A stretch of DNA of 64,000 nt from Actinokineospora auranticolor (GTDB lineage: Bacteria > Actinomycetota > Actinomycetes > Mycobacteriales > Pseudonocardiaceae). Within the stretch, counting starts at the first letter, position 1. Every line of letters starts with the position of its first letter. The stretch is from contig NZ_PTIX01000002.1 of NCBI RefSeq assembly GCF_002934265.1, positions 434,001 through 498,000 on the forward strand, written 5' to 3'. The notes beneath the pieces were generated by a model. The model had not been told where the DNA came from. It did not search any database and saw only the letters and a list, made by a program, of their open reading frames with translations. Position numbers and translations under genes: made by a program. Below are positions 8,213 through 17,518 of this stretch, piece by piece.

Positions 8213-9295
8213 GTGACAGCCGTTGACCTCGGGTTTCCCGGCATCCGCGGCACTGGGGCGCAGGACCCCGCGTCGGCGCCGGGGGCCCCGCCGAGACCGG
8301 ATTCCCCACTGCTGGTCGACCGCTTCGGCCGGGTCGCGACCGATCTGCGGGTCTCGCTGACCGACCGGTGCAACCTCCGCTGCACATACTGCATGCCCGC
8401 CGAGGGGCTGGACTGGATGCCCCGGGCGGACCGGCTGACCGACGACGAGGTGGTCCGGCTGGTCCGGATCGCGGTCGAGCGCCTCGGGGTCACCAACGTG
8501 CGGTTCACCGGCGGCGAGCCGACCCTGCGGCGCGGCGTCGAGGGGATCATCGCCGCGACCGCCGCGCTGGCCCCGCGACCGCGGATCTCCATGACCACCA
8601 ACGCCATCGGCCTGGCCGCCCGCGCGCCCGCGCTGGCCGCAGCGGGCCTGGACCGGATCAACGTGTCGCTGGACACCCTGCGGCCGGAGCGGTTCGCCGA
8701 GCTGACCCGCCGGGACCGGCTGGCCGACGTGCTCGACGGCCTGGCCGCCGCCCGCGACGCCGGGCTGACCCCGGTGAAGGTCAACGCGGTGCTGGTGCGC
8801 GGGCGCAACGACGACGAGGCCGCGCCGCTGCTGCGCTACTGCCTCGACCACGGCTACCACCTGCGCTTCATCGAGCAGATGCCGCTCGACGCGCAGCACG
8901 GCTGGGACCGCGCCGAGATGATCACCGCCGCGGAGATCCTCACCGCGCTGGGCCGCGAGTTCGAGCTCACGCCGAGCCCGCGCCCGCGCGGCGCCGCGCC
9001 CGCCGAGCGGTGGCTGGTCGACGGCGGCCCCGGCGAGGTCGGCGTGATCGCGTCGGTGACCCGGCCGTTCTGCGGCGACTGCGACCGCACCCGGCTGACC
9101 GCGGACGGCCAACTGCGGTCGTGCCTGTTCAGCCAGACCGAGACCGACCTGCGGGCGCCGCTGCGCGCGGGGCTGCCCGACGAGGAGGTCGCCCGGCGGT
9201 GGCGGGCCACGATGTGGGCCAAGCTCGCCGGGCACGAGATCAACGAGGCCGGGTTCGCCCAGCCGATCCGCCCGATGAGCGCGATCGGCGGGTAG
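8213..9295 (+). CDS. moaA: GTP 3',8-cyclase MoaA
   Basis: MoaA is the radical-SAM enzyme that starts molybdopterin synthesis by converting GTP into 3',8-cyclo-7,8-dihydro-GTP, the substrate of MoaC. The 360-residue protein has the N-terminal 4Fe-4S/SAM motif CNLRCTYC (Cys53, 57, 60) and the SAM-contact stretch RFTGGEP. Near the C-terminus is the second cluster motif CGDCDRTRLT followed by another Cys (LRSC), and it ends with the conserved Gly-Gly tail. The start is GTG 8213; an ATG at 8150 would add 21 residues unlike the family. It is followed by moaD, and the divergent HTH-TOBE gene may control it. Confidence 0.93.
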   Translation: MTAVDLGFPGIRGTGAQDPASAPGAPPRPDSPLLVDRFGRVATDLRVSLTDRCNLRCTYCMPAEGLDWMPRADRLTDDEVVRLVRIAVERLGVTNVRFTGGEPTLRRGVEGIIAATAALAPRPRISMTTNAIGLAARAPALAAAGLDRINVSLDTLRPERFAELTRRDRLADVLDGLAAARDAGLTPVKVNAVLVRGRNDDEAAPLLRYCLDHGYHLRFIEQMPLDAQHGWDRAEMITAAEILTALGREFELTPSPRPRGAAPAERWLVDGGPGEVGVIASVTRPFCGDCDRTRLTADGQLRSCLFSQTETDLRAPLRAGLPDEEVARRWRATMWAKLAGHEINEAGFAQPIRPMSAIGG

Positions 9296-9408
9296 TCCAC
9301 TCGGCGCGATCGGCGGCCGGACCCGGGTCCGGCCGTAACCCGAACGGGCGAAACCGGGCGGGGCCGAACGAGGGAACTTCTCCGGAGAGGCGGTGGGGTG
9401 GGGTGGGT

Positions 9409-9666
9409 GTGAACACGGTCGTGAGGGTGCGGTATTTCGCGGGCGCGCGCGCGGCCGCGGGCGTGCACGAAGAAGAGGTCTCGCTGCCCCACGGGGCGAC
9501 CGTCGCGGACGCCGTGACGAGCATCGCGGCCCGGCACGGCGACGGGCTCGCGCGGGTGCTCGCCGCGGCCAGTTTCCTGCTCGACGGCGTCGCCGTGCGC
9601 GACCGCGCCACCCCGGTGCCGCACGGCACCGGACTCGACGTCCTGCCGCCATTCGCGGGCGGGTGA
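9409..9666 (+). CDS. moaD: Molybdopterin synthase sulfur carrier subunit MoaD
   Basis: This ~85-residue ubiquitin-like protein (VVRVRYFAGARAAAG, then an acidic strand and FLLDGVAVRD) ends in the essential PFAGG diglycine tail. That tail is thiocarboxylated and donates sulfur to precursor Z in complex with MoaE. The start is uncertain: in-frame GTGs lie at 9403, 9409 and 9421, with GGAGAGG at 9383-9389 as ribosome-binding site. It lies about 110 bp after moaA and before the rpfA leader. Its partner MoaE is the C-terminal half of the fusion at 11283-12191. Confidence 0.85.
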   Translation: MNTVVRVRYFAGARAAAGVHEEEVSLPHGATVADAVTSIAARHGDGLARVLAAASFLLDGVAVRDRATPVPHGTGLDVLPPFAGG

Positions 9667-9827
9667 TGGCCGTTCCCAGTTGGCCTAGTACCCGGGGAAC
9701 AGACGTGAGCCAGAACTCACCGACGGTTATTTATCTCGGGTTGGACACGGCCAAATAACAGCCCGGTGCGACGCGCTGACCTGGCTAAACGCCAGGGATC
9801 GCGGAAGGTTGCGCGCCGTTACTGTGA

Positions 9828-10781
<954 letters not shown>

Positions 10782-10802
10782 GCGCCTTACCGGCTCGTTT
10801 CC

Positions 10803-10843
10803 CGGCCCCCGCCGCTCCTGCCCTGTTGGAGCGGCGGGGGCCG
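10803..10843 (+). terminator. Intrinsic terminator of rpfA
   Basis: A 16-bp perfect GC-rich stem (CGGCCCCCGCCGCTCC and its complement) with a 9-nt loop begins 21 nt after the rpfA stop. There is no long T-run, as is common in high-GC actinobacteria. Confidence 0.8.
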
Positions 10844-10886
10844 AGCCGTTGTCAGGGGCCATTCGGTGCGGCCTCCGGAACCGACC

Positions 10887-10892
10887 TAGCCT
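10887..10892 (+). promoter_or_regulatory. -10 box (TAGCCT) of a leaderless promoter for the VOC gene
   Basis: TAGCCT ends 6 nt before the ATG at 10899. Confidence 0.55.
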
Positions 10893-10898
10893 GGCGGT

Positions 10899-11279
10899 AT
10901 GGGATCTAGACCGTGGATGACCCTGACCGCCTCCGTGCTCGACTCCCGGGACGCCCAGGAGCTGGCGGGCTTCTACCAGCGCCTCCTCGGCTGGCCCCGC
11001 GGTGCGGACGAGGCGGACTGGGTGACCCTGCGGCCGCCCGGCGGCGGGACCGGGCTCTCCTTCCAGACCGAGCCCGCGTACGTGGCGCCGACCTGGCCGA
11101 CGCGCGGCGGGCGGCAGCAGATGATGGCGCACCTGGACATCGAGGTCGCGGACCTGCGCGCGGCCGGGGCCAAGGCGCTGGCCGAGGGTGCGGTGCTGGC
11201 CGAGTTCCAGCCGCAGGAGGACGTGCGGGTGTTCCTCGACCCCGCCGGGCACCCGTTCTGCCTGTGGGTCCGGAACTGA
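10899..11279 (+). CDS. VOC-superfamily (glyoxalase/bleomycin-resistance fold) protein
   Basis: The 126-residue protein covers the two beta-alpha-beta-beta-beta units of a vicinal-oxygen-chelate domain: SVLDSRDAQELAGFYQRLLGWP at the front, MMAHLDIEVADLRAAGAKALAEGA in the middle and VRVFLDPAGHPFCLWV at the end. Candidate metal ligands (His of AHLD and acidic residues of the last strand) are present. It could be a lyase, dioxygenase or drug-binding protein, and the substrate cannot be told. Its stop is 3 bp before the convergent mog-moaE stop. Confidence 0.8.
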   Translation: MGSRPWMTLTASVLDSRDAQELAGFYQRLLGWPRGADEADWVTLRPPGGGTGLSFQTEPAYVAPTWPTRGGRQQMMAHLDIEVADLRAAGAKALAEGAVLAEFQPQEDVRVFLDPAGHPFCLWVRN

Positions 11280-11282
11280 CGC

Positions 11283-12191
11283 CTACGGGCAGTTGACCCA
11301 CTCGTCGGTGCCGTCGGCGAAGCGCTGGTGCTTCCAGATCGGCAGCCGCGCCTTGACCTCGTCGACCAGCCGCGCGCACACCGCGAACGCTTCCGCCCGG
11401 TGGTCCGCCGAGACCGCGCAGGCCAGTGCGACGTCCCCGATGGCCAGTGGACCGATCCGGTGGCTCACCGCGATGGCGCGGACCCCGGGAATCGCCGCGA
11501 TGTCCGCGGCCACCTCCGCGATGACGTCTTTCGCGCCGGGGTGCCCCTCGTAGGTCAGCCCGTGGACCGAGCGGCCGCGGTCGTGGTCCCGGACGACGCC
11601 CGCGAACGTGACGACCGCGCCCGCGGCCGCGTTCTCCACCAGTTCCGCGTGCTCCTCGACCGAGATCGGGGACTCGCTGACGTCCGCGCGGGCGACGAGC
11701 GCCCCGGCGGGCGTCGGGGTCCTGGGGTGGTCGCCGCCGCGGAGCTGGTCGACGGCGTGGGACAGGACCGCGTCGAGCACGCCCAGCCCGTCCCGCACCC
11801 CGCCGGTCGACCCCGGCAGGTTCACGACCAGGGTGCGGCCCGCGACCCCCGCGACCCCACGGGACAGCACCGCGGTCGGGACCTTGGGCAGCCCGGCGGC
11901 GCGGATGGCGTCGGCCAGGCCGGGGACCTCGTGGTCGATGACCGCCCGGGTGGCCTCGGGGGTGCGGTCGGTCGGGCTGATACCGGTGCCGCCGGTCGTG
12001 ATGACGACGTCGACGCCCACCGCCGCGCGCAGGGCGCGTTCGACCGGCTCGCCGTCGGGGACGACGGCGGCGTCCGGGGTCTCGTAGCCGCGGTCGCGCA
12101 GCCAGGCGACGATCACGGGGCCGGTCTTGTCCTCGTAGACACCGCTCGCCGCGCGGTTGGACGCGGTGACGACGCGGGCGTGGCGGGTCAT
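11283..12191 (-). CDS. Fused molybdopterin adenylyltransferase (Mog/MoaB) - molybdopterin synthase large subunit (MoaE)
   Basis: This 302-residue protein is a fusion of two Moco enzymes. Residues ~1-160 are a MoaB/Mog domain (RHARVVTASNRAASGVY, the MPT-binding TTGGTGIS loop, DHEVPGLADAIR and NLPGSTGGVRDGL), which adenylates molybdopterin. Residues ~172-302 are MoaE (SVEEHAELVENAAAGAVVTF, GVVRDHDRGRSV, LTYEGHPG, HRIGPLAIGDVA and the C-terminal WKHQRFADGTDEWV). MoaE pairs with MoaD to insert the dithiolene sulfurs. The frame is continuous through a short Ala/Pro-rich linker. The ATG at 12191 overlaps the moaC stop by 4 bp, so the two are translationally coupled. Confidence 0.92.
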   Translation of the reverse strand: MTRHARVVTASNRAASGVYEDKTGPVIVAWLRDRGYETPDAAVVPDGEPVERALRAAVGVDVVITTGGTGISPTDRTPEATRAVIDHEVPGLADAIRAAGLPKVPTAVLSRGVAGVAGRTLVVNLPGSTGGVRDGLGVLDAVLSHAVDQLRGGDHPRTPTPAGALVARADVSESPISVEEHAELVENAAAGAVVTFAGVVRDHDRGRSVHGLTYEGHPGAKDVIAEVAADIAAIPGVRAIAVSHRIGPLAIGDVALACAVSADHRAEAFAVCARLVDEVKARLPIWKHQRFADGTDEWVNCP

Positions 12192-12664
12192 GCCTGCTCC
12201 CTGGTCCAGGTCCCGGACTTGCCGCCGTCCTTGCGCTCCAGGCGGATGGCGTCGAGCACCGCGGCCGGGTCGACGGCCTTGACCATGTCGTGCAGGGTCA
12301 GACCGGACACCGCCACGGCGGTCAGCGCCTCCATCTCCACGCCGGTGCGGCCGGTGGTGCGGACCGTCGCGGTGATCCGGACCTCGTCCTCGACCAGGAC
12401 GAGGTCGATCTTGGCGCCGGAGAGCGGCAGCGGGTGGCACAGCGGGATCAGCTCGGGCGTGCGCTTGGCGCCCATGATCCCGGCGATGCGCGCGGTGGCC
12501 AGCGCGTCGCCCTTGGGCAGGCCGTCGCGGCGGAGCAGGTCGACGACCGCTCTCGTGGTGCGCAGCACGCCGCTGGCGACCGCGATCCGGTCGGTGATGT
12601 CCTTGGCGGTGACGTCGACCATCCGCGCCGCGCCCGTGTCGTCCACATGGCTCAACTCGCCCAC
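12188..12664 (-). CDS. moaC: Cyclic pyranopterin monophosphate synthase MoaC
   Basis: MoaC converts the MoaA product 3',8-cyclo-dihydro-GTP into cyclic pyranopterin monophosphate. The 158-residue protein is full length and has the conserved stretches ARMVDVTAKDITDRIA, KGDALATARIAGIMGAKRT, the active-site IPLCHPLPLSGAKID and GVEMEALTAVAVSGLTLHDM with the essential Lys of KAVDP. The GTG at 12664 has a TAGCAT box 7 nt upstream. It heads the moaC-mog/moaE operon. Confidence 0.95.
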   Translation of the reverse strand: MGELSHVDDTGAARMVDVTAKDITDRIAVASGVLRTTRAVVDLLRRDGLPKGDALATARIAGIMGAKRTPELIPLCHPLPLSGAKIDLVLVEDEVRITATVRTTGRTGVEMEALTAVAVSGLTLHDMVKAVDPAAVLDAIRLERKDGGKSGTWTREQA

Positions 12665-12671
12665 CCCACCG

Positions 12672-12677
12672 ATGCTA
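12672..12677 (-). promoter_or_regulatory. -10 box (TAGCAT) of a leaderless promoter for moaC
   Basis: The minus-strand TAGCAT ends 7 nt before the GTG at 12664. Confidence 0.5.
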
Positions 12678-12725
12678 GTGGGCGGGAGGGTGGGACACGG
12701 GCACAGCGGGGGCGGGTCGAGCGGG

Positions 12726-14111
12726 TCAGCCCGCCGTGGCGGCCTTGCGCACGGCTTCGGCGACGGCCGGGGCGACCGCGGCGTCGAACACGCTCGGCAC
12801 GATGAACGACGGGTTGAGCCGGTCGCCGTCGACGATGTCGGCGAGCGCGTCGGCCGCGGCGAGCAGCATGGCGTCGGTGATGCCGTGCGCCTGGGCGTCG
12901 AGCAGGCCGCGGAAGACGCCGGGGAAGGCCAGCACGTTGTTGATCTGGTTCGGGTAGTCCGAGCGGCCGGTGGCGACCACGGCGGCGTGCTTCTGCGCCT
13001 CCAGCGGGTCGATCTCCGGGTCGGGGTTGGCCAGCGCGAACACCACGGCGCCCTCGGCCATGGTGGCGACCTGGTCGGCGCCGAAGAGGTTGGGCGCGGA
13101 GACGCCGATGAACACGTCCGCCCCGACCAGGGCGTCGTGCAGGCGGCCTGAGACGTCGGCCCGGTTGGTGTTGGCCGCGACCCACGCCATGTTGGCGTCC
13201 ATGTTCTCGCGGCCGCGGTGCACGATCCCGTCGATGTCGACGGCGATGATGTCGGCCGGTCCGCGCTGGGACAGCAGCCGGATGATGGCCGACCCGGCCG
13301 CGCCGACCCCGCAGACCACGATGCGGACGGCTGACATGTCCTTGCCGACCACGCGCAGCGCGTTGCGCAGGGCCGCGACCACGCAGATCGCGGTGCCGTG
13401 CTGGTCGTCGTGGAAGACGGGGATGTTCAGCTTGTCGCGCAGCCGCGCCTCGATCTCGAAGCAGCGGGGGGCGGCGATGTCCTCGAGGTTGATGCCGCCG
13501 TAGACCGGCGCGATCAGCTCGACGGCCCGGATGATCTCCTCGGTGTCCTGGGTGTCCAGGCACACCGGCCAGGCGTCGACCCCGGCGAACTTCTTGAACA
13601 GCGCGGCCTTGCCCTCCATCACCGGCAACGCGGCGGCCGGGCCGAGGTTGCCCAGCCCGAGCACGGCGGACCCGTCGGTGACCACGGCGACGGTGTTGCG
13701 CTTGATGGTGAGGCGGCGCGCGTCGTCCGGGTTCTCGGCGATGGCCTGGCAGATCCGGGCGACACCCGGGGTGTACGCCCGGGAGAGGTCGTCGCGGTTG
13801 CGGAGCGCGACCTTGGCGGTGACCTCGATCTTGCCGCCGAGGTGCATGAGGAAGGTCCGGTCGGACACCTTCCGCACCGCGACCCCGGGCAGCGACTCCA
13901 GCGCCTCGGTGATGTCGCGCGCGTGGTTGGCGGACATCGCGTTGCAGGTGATGTCGACGACCACCCGGTCGCTGTGCGACTCGACGACGTCGAACGCCGT
14001 GATCACACCGCCGACCCGGCCCACCGCGCTGGTCAGGTCCCCGGCCGCGCTCGCCGACGGCGGCGCCTCGACCCGGACGGTGATCGAGTAACCGGGACCG
14101 GGAACGGGCAT
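12726..14111 (-). CDS. NAD(P)-dependent malic enzyme with N-terminal ACT-like domain
   Basis: The 461-residue protein oxidatively decarboxylates malate to pyruvate. Residues ~1-80 look like an ACT regulatory domain ([35 protein letters not shown]). The catalytic part follows with [16 protein letters not shown], the Lys-containing [10 protein letters not shown], the metal and substrate region [14 protein letters not shown] and DDQHGTAI. The nucleotide-binding [12 protein letters not shown] and the substrate motif FALANPDPE come next, then [19 protein letters not shown]. The ATG at 14111 has GGAGAG 6 nt upstream; a TTG eight codons earlier is less likely. Confidence 0.93.
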   Translation of the reverse strand: MPVPGPGYSITVRVEAPPSASAAGDLTSAVGRVGGVITAFDVVESHSDRVVVDITCNAMSANHARDITEALESLPGVAVRKVSDRTFLMHLGGKIEVTAKVALRNRDDLSRAYTPGVARICQAIAENPDDARRLTIKRNTVAVVTDGSAVLGLGNLGPAAALPVMEGKAALFKKFAGVDAWPVCLDTQDTEEIIRAVELIAPVYGGINLEDIAAPRCFEIEARLRDKLNIPVFHDDQHGTAICVVAALRNALRVVGKDMSAVRIVVCGVGAAGSAIIRLLSQRGPADIIAVDIDGIVHRGRENMDANMAWVAANTNRADVSGRLHDALVGADVFIGVSAPNLFGADQVATMAEGAVVFALANPDPEIDPLEAQKHAAVVATGRSDYPNQINNVLAFPGVFRGLLDAQAHGITDAMLLAAADALADIVDGDRLNPSFIVPSVFDAAVAPAVAEAVRKAATAG

Positions 14112-14236
14112 GCGACTCTCCGGGGTGGGTTGCAATTCACAGATTTACCCGGAAAGCCTAGCCCCGTGGCGCACAGCCCTTGAGCCGGGTGCGCACGGGT
14201 GCCTGGCCGGTCGAGACGCGGGACGGCCGAACGACC

Positions 14237-14419
14237 TCAGCGGTTGATCTTGGTCTCCGGGTGCACGTACGGGATCGTCTCCAGCGGGAACGTGATGTCG
14301 CCGAACGGGGACAGCGCGCCCTGGCGGTCGGAGGTGAGCTCGGTGACCGGGTGGGAGCCCTTGTCGTCGTCGCCCGCCCAGGTCGGGTCGATGCGGTCGG
14401 TCTTGGCGGTCTTGCCCAC
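14237..14419 (-). CDS. Conserved small hypothetical protein (Rv0863-like position)
   Basis: The 60-residue acidic/polar protein contains [18 protein letters not shown] and ends [11 protein letters not shown]. The GTG at 14419 is supported by a strong GAGGAGGAG ribosome-binding site. I do not recognise a domain. It is divergent from the helicase-associated gene, which is the relation Rv0863 has to Rv0862c in mycobacteria (from memory). Confidence 0.65.
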   Translation of the reverse strand: MGKTAKTDRIDPTWAGDDDKGSHPVTELTSDRQGALSPFGDITFPLETIPYVHPETKINR

Positions 14420-14483
14420 GGCTCCTCCTCGGCTCACGCACACCCGCGCGTGCCTCATGAGGCTATCGGACCGGGCGGCCGTA

Positions 14484-14489
14484 TACCGT
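14484..14489 (+). promoter_or_regulatory. -10 box (TACCGT) of a leaderless promoter
   Basis: TACCGT ends 7 nt before the GTG at 14497 and decides that start over the GTG at 14488. Confidence 0.45.
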
Positions 14490-14496
14490 GGTCAGG

Positions 14497-16740
14497 GTGT
14501 CCGGCACCACGCTCACCGACTGGCTGCGCACCCAGGATGACGCCTACCTGGCGGCGGTGCTGCGGGCGCGCCCCGACCTGGCCACCCCCCGTCCGGCCGA
14601 CACCTCGGTGCTGGCCACCCGGGCGGCGTCGCGGGCCTCGGTGGCGCGGGCCGCCGAGGGGCTCGACACGTTCACCCTTGTGGTGCTCGACGCGCTCTTG
14701 GCACTCGGTGCCGACCGTGCGCCGGTTAGCGCCATCGGGCTCGATGTCGGTGTCGAGGTCAGCTCCATGCGGCTGGCGGAGGCGGTGGACCGGCTCCGGT
14801 CGCTGGCCGTCGCCTGGGGGCCCGACAACGCGGTGTCGCTGGTGCCCGCTGCGCGGGAGGCGGGCGGTCTTGTCCCCACCGGGCTCGGTAGGCCGTCGGC
14901 GGCCCTGGACGGTGTGGACATCGCAGCTGCGCTGTTGGCGCTACCCGAGGACGAACGCGGCATCTTGACGCGTCTGTCGACCAACGGCCCTATAGGCAAC
15001 ACCCGGGATGCGGCGACCGTACCGACCCTCGATGAGGCCAAGACCCCCATCCAGCGCCTCTTGGCCCGGGGGCTCCTCACGCGCGTGGACGCCAACACCG
15101 TCGAACTCCCCCAGCAGGTCGGTCTGGTGCTGAAGGGCGCGCGGGCGCCTGTCCTCGAAGAGCCCGCGCTGCGCACCAAGGCCAACAAGGCCGTCGACTC
15201 CACCGGGGCGGGCGCGACGCTGGAGATCATCCGGCACACCGAGACCCTGCTGCGCATGTGGTCCGACGACCCGCCCCCGGTGCTCAAGTCCGGCGGTCTT
15301 GGCGTGCGCGACCTGCGCAAGCTCACCAAGGTCATGGACATCGGCGAGCGCGAGGCGATCGTCCTGGTGGAGGTGGCCGTCGGCGCGTCCCTGGTGGCCG
15401 ACAACGAGTCCGCCAACCCCGAGTACGTCCCCACCCACCACAGCGACGTGTGGCTGACCGCCTCCCCCGCCAACCGGTGGGCGGCCCTCGCCTCGGCGTG
15501 GCTCGACCTGCCCCGGCTCCCGGGCATCGGCGGCCACCGCGACGCGAAGGAGCGGCTGCTCGCCCCGTTGTCGGAGGACCTTCGCCGCCCGGTGGCGCCG
15601 CTGGAGCGCGCCCGGGTCCTGCGGGTGCTCGCGGACCTGAAACCCGGCACCGGCGTCACCGACCCCGACGACCTGGCCGCCCTGCTGGCCTGGCGCGCCC
15701 CCCGGCGCGGCGGGCGGCTGCGCGACGAGGTCGTGCGCTGGACCCTGACCGAGGCGACGGCGTTGGGCATCGTCGCCCTGGGCGCGTTGACCGGCCCGGG
15801 CCGCGCCCTGCTGGAGGAGGGCGCGGCGGCCGCGGCCAAGCGGATGGCGGAGGCGCTGCCGGAGCCGATCGACCACGTGCTGGTGCAGGCGGACCTGACG
15901 GTCGTCGCCCCCGGCCCGCTGGAGCCGCACCTGGCGGCACTGGTCAACGAGGTCGCGGACGTGGAGTCGGCGGGCAGCGCGACGGTCTACCGGGTCAGCG
16001 AGTCCACGGTCCGCCGCGCGCTGGACGCGGGCCGCACCGCCGGGGACCTGCACGACCTGTTCCGCACCAAGTCGAAGACCCCGGTCCCGCAGTCCCTGAC
16101 CTACATGATCGACGACGTGGCCCGCCGCCACGGCAGGCTGCGCGGCGGCGCCGCCACGTCCTTCCTGCGCTGCGACGACCCGGCCCTGATCGCCGAGGTG
16201 GCGGCCTCCGCCGCGGCGGCCCCCCTGCGACTGCGCAAAATCGCGCCAACGGTCCTGGTCAGCCCCCTGCCGCTGCTGGAAATCCTGGACGAGCTGCGGG
16301 CCTTGGGGTTCGCGCCCGCGGCGGAGGACAACGAGGGCCAGGTCGTCGACCTGCGCCCCACCGGCCGACGGATCCAGGCCCCGGTCCGCGCGGTGCGCAA
16401 GGTGGCCAGCCGCCAACCGGACGACGAACAGGTCTCGGACATGGTCCTGGCCATGCGGGCGGGCGACCGCGCGGCGGACAGCAAGCGGGGCCGATCGGTC
16501 ACCGCGTCGGCGGGCGCGGGCGCGAACACGGCACAAACCATGGCCCTGCTCCAAGAAGCCGCTCGCGCAGGACAAGCGGTCTGGGTCGGCGTGGTCGACG
16601 CCCACGGCGTGGCCAGCCAACGAGTCCTGGAACCCCAGCGCATCGGCGGCGGCGTACTGGAAGGCCGCGACCCGTCAACCGACGAGATCCGGCGGGTACC
16701 ACTGCACCGCATCACCACAGCGGCCTTGGTCGAGTCCTAA
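14497..16740 (+). CDS. Helicase-associated (Helicase_C_3 / XPB-Ssl2 like) domain protein
   Basis: The 747-residue protein starts TLTDWLRTQDDAYLAAVLRARPDLATP, typical of actinobacterial helicase-associated proteins such as Rv0862c. It then carries helical repeats and a C-terminal XPB/Ssl2-type domain (IDHVLVQADLTVVAPGPL, later a Tyr-rich strand YRVSESTVRRALDAGRT). It ends in a WYL-like strand set (AVWVGVVDAHGVASQRVLEPQRI). No Walker motif is present, so it is not an ATPase itself. It is thought to partner the XPB helicase, whose gene lies at 28000, 11 kb away rather than adjacent. Confidence 0.8.
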   Translation: MSGTTLTDWLRTQDDAYLAAVLRARPDLATPRPADTSVLATRAASRASVARAAEGLDTFTLVVLDALLALGADRAPVSAIGLDVGVEVSSMRLAEAVDRLRSLAVAWGPDNAVSLVPAAREAGGLVPTGLGRPSAALDGVDIAAALLALPEDERGILTRLSTNGPIGNTRDAATVPTLDEAKTPIQRLLARGLLTRVDANTVELPQQVGLVLKGARAPVLEEPALRTKANKAVDSTGAGATLEIIRHTETLLRMWSDDPPPVLKSGGLGVRDLRKLTKVMDIGEREAIVLVEVAVGASLVADNESANPEYVPTHHSDVWLTASPANRWAALASAWLDLPRLPGIGGHRDAKERLLAPLSEDLRRPVAPLERARVLRVLADLKPGTGVTDPDDLAALLAWRAPRRGGRLRDEVVRWTLTEATALGIVALGALTGPGRALLEEGAAAAAKRMAEALPEPIDHVLVQADLTVVAPGPLEPHLAALVNEVADVESAGSATVYRVSESTVRRALDAGRTAGDLHDLFRTKSKTPVPQSLTYMIDDVARRHGRLRGGAATSFLRCDDPALIAEVAASAAAAPLRLRKIAPTVLVSPLPLLEILDELRALGFAPAAEDNEGQVVDLRPTGRRIQAPVRAVRKVASRQPDDEQVSDMVLAMRAGDRAADSKRGRSVTASAGAGANTAQTMALLQEAARAGQAVWVGVVDAHGVASQRVLEPQRIGGGVLEGRDPSTDEIRRVPLHRITTAALVES

Positions 16741-17043
16741 CCCTCACACCCCAGCTCGCCCCAGGCACCCCTTGCGACAACTCACCCTTTGGTCGCAGCC
16801 ACGGCCAGCTCCCTTTTCGGCCTGGCGGCTCCAACCACCTCGCCAAGCCACCCTCGCCCACCTGCCGCAGCCTCCTCACAACTTCCCCAGCCCCGCCAAC
16901 CGAACCCACCTACCCACTCAAGCGGCACTCCCCCACCCACCACAGCGCCCCCGCAACTTCCCCCACCCCGCCAAGCCGAACCCGCCGGCCCTCGACGTCT
17001 GCCAGCCTGACCCACCACTGAACCCACCGCGCCCGTCTGAACT

Positions 17044-17185
17044 GCTCGATGGGTGTGGATTGTCTTTGTGTGGGGGGACGAGCCTGCCAAGCTCTCCCGC
17101 AGGTGGGGTGGCTTGCCCATCCCACCGCTCTTCCCCACCGCAGGCTCGTAGGGGCCCCGCGCAAAGACAATTCACCCCATCGAGC
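17044..17185. repeat. 142-bp long-hairpin element (MITE-like or structured RNA)
   Basis: The element begins GCTCGATGGGTGTGGATTG and ends with the near-complement CAATTCACCCCATCGAGC. The arms continue inward through TCTTTG/CAAAGA and ACGAGCCTGC/GCAGGCTCGT, giving roughly 45 bp of imperfect stem around a G/C-rich centre. Two of the mismatches are T-G pairs that would be allowed as G-U in RNA. It encodes nothing recognisable. Confidence 0.7.
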
Positions 17186-17224
17186 AACGCTCGAAAACTC
17201 GCGCTAGGACCACGAGAGAACCCA

Positions 17225-17328
17225 ACCACGCTGGGTCAAAACGTCCACGCGATCACAAGAACGCGACCACGCTAGGTCAGAACCTCCACACGATCACAAG
17301 AACCCAACCACGCCGGGACGAAACACCC
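17225..17328. repeat. 41-bp direct tandem repeat, about 2.5 copies
   Basis: Units starting ACCACG at 17225, 17266 and 17307 share ACCACGCTGGGTCAAAAC or close variants, then TCCACRCGATCACAAGAAC. The period is exactly 41 bp and the third copy is partial and diverged. Confidence 0.7.
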
Positions 17329-17478
17329 CGCGCCCAAGCCCCCACCCCACCAGCCAAAACAGACACAGCCAGCAAGATCAACCCACGCCTCCGGCCCCCG
17401 GTAACCATCCTACCGACGCACACCGACACCCAGCGCCAAAGACGATCAAGCCTGTGGACAACCCCCGAAAAAGCGAAA

Positions 17479-17498
17479 AGCCCCCGAAACCGGGGGCT
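17479..17498 (-). terminator. Intrinsic terminator of the cvn operon
   Basis: An 8-bp perfect stem (AGCCCCCG/CGGGGGCT) with a 4-nt loop is followed on the minus strand by a T-rich tract (CTTTTCGCTTTTTC). It lies about 20 nt after the cvnD stop. Confidence 0.88.
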
Positions 17499-17518
17499 CC
17501 TCACAGCAACCAGAAATC

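Larger units (their letters stand above)
16741..17518. other. Repeat-rich intergenic region without a convincing gene
   Basis: The 778-bp gap between the helicase-associated gene and cvnD is C-rich on the plus strand (Pro/Ser/Thr reading frames that look spurious). It holds a 142-bp hairpin element, a 41-bp tandem repeat, a solitary DnaA-box-like TGTGGACAA (17453-17461) and the cvn terminator. Several short ORFs are open on both strands but have no ribosome-binding site or plausible protein character. Confidence 0.7.

Noticed and set aside
17225-17328. CRISPR array
   Set aside because: The copies are directly adjacent 41-bp units without unique spacers, only about 2.5 copies are present, and no cas genes are nearby.
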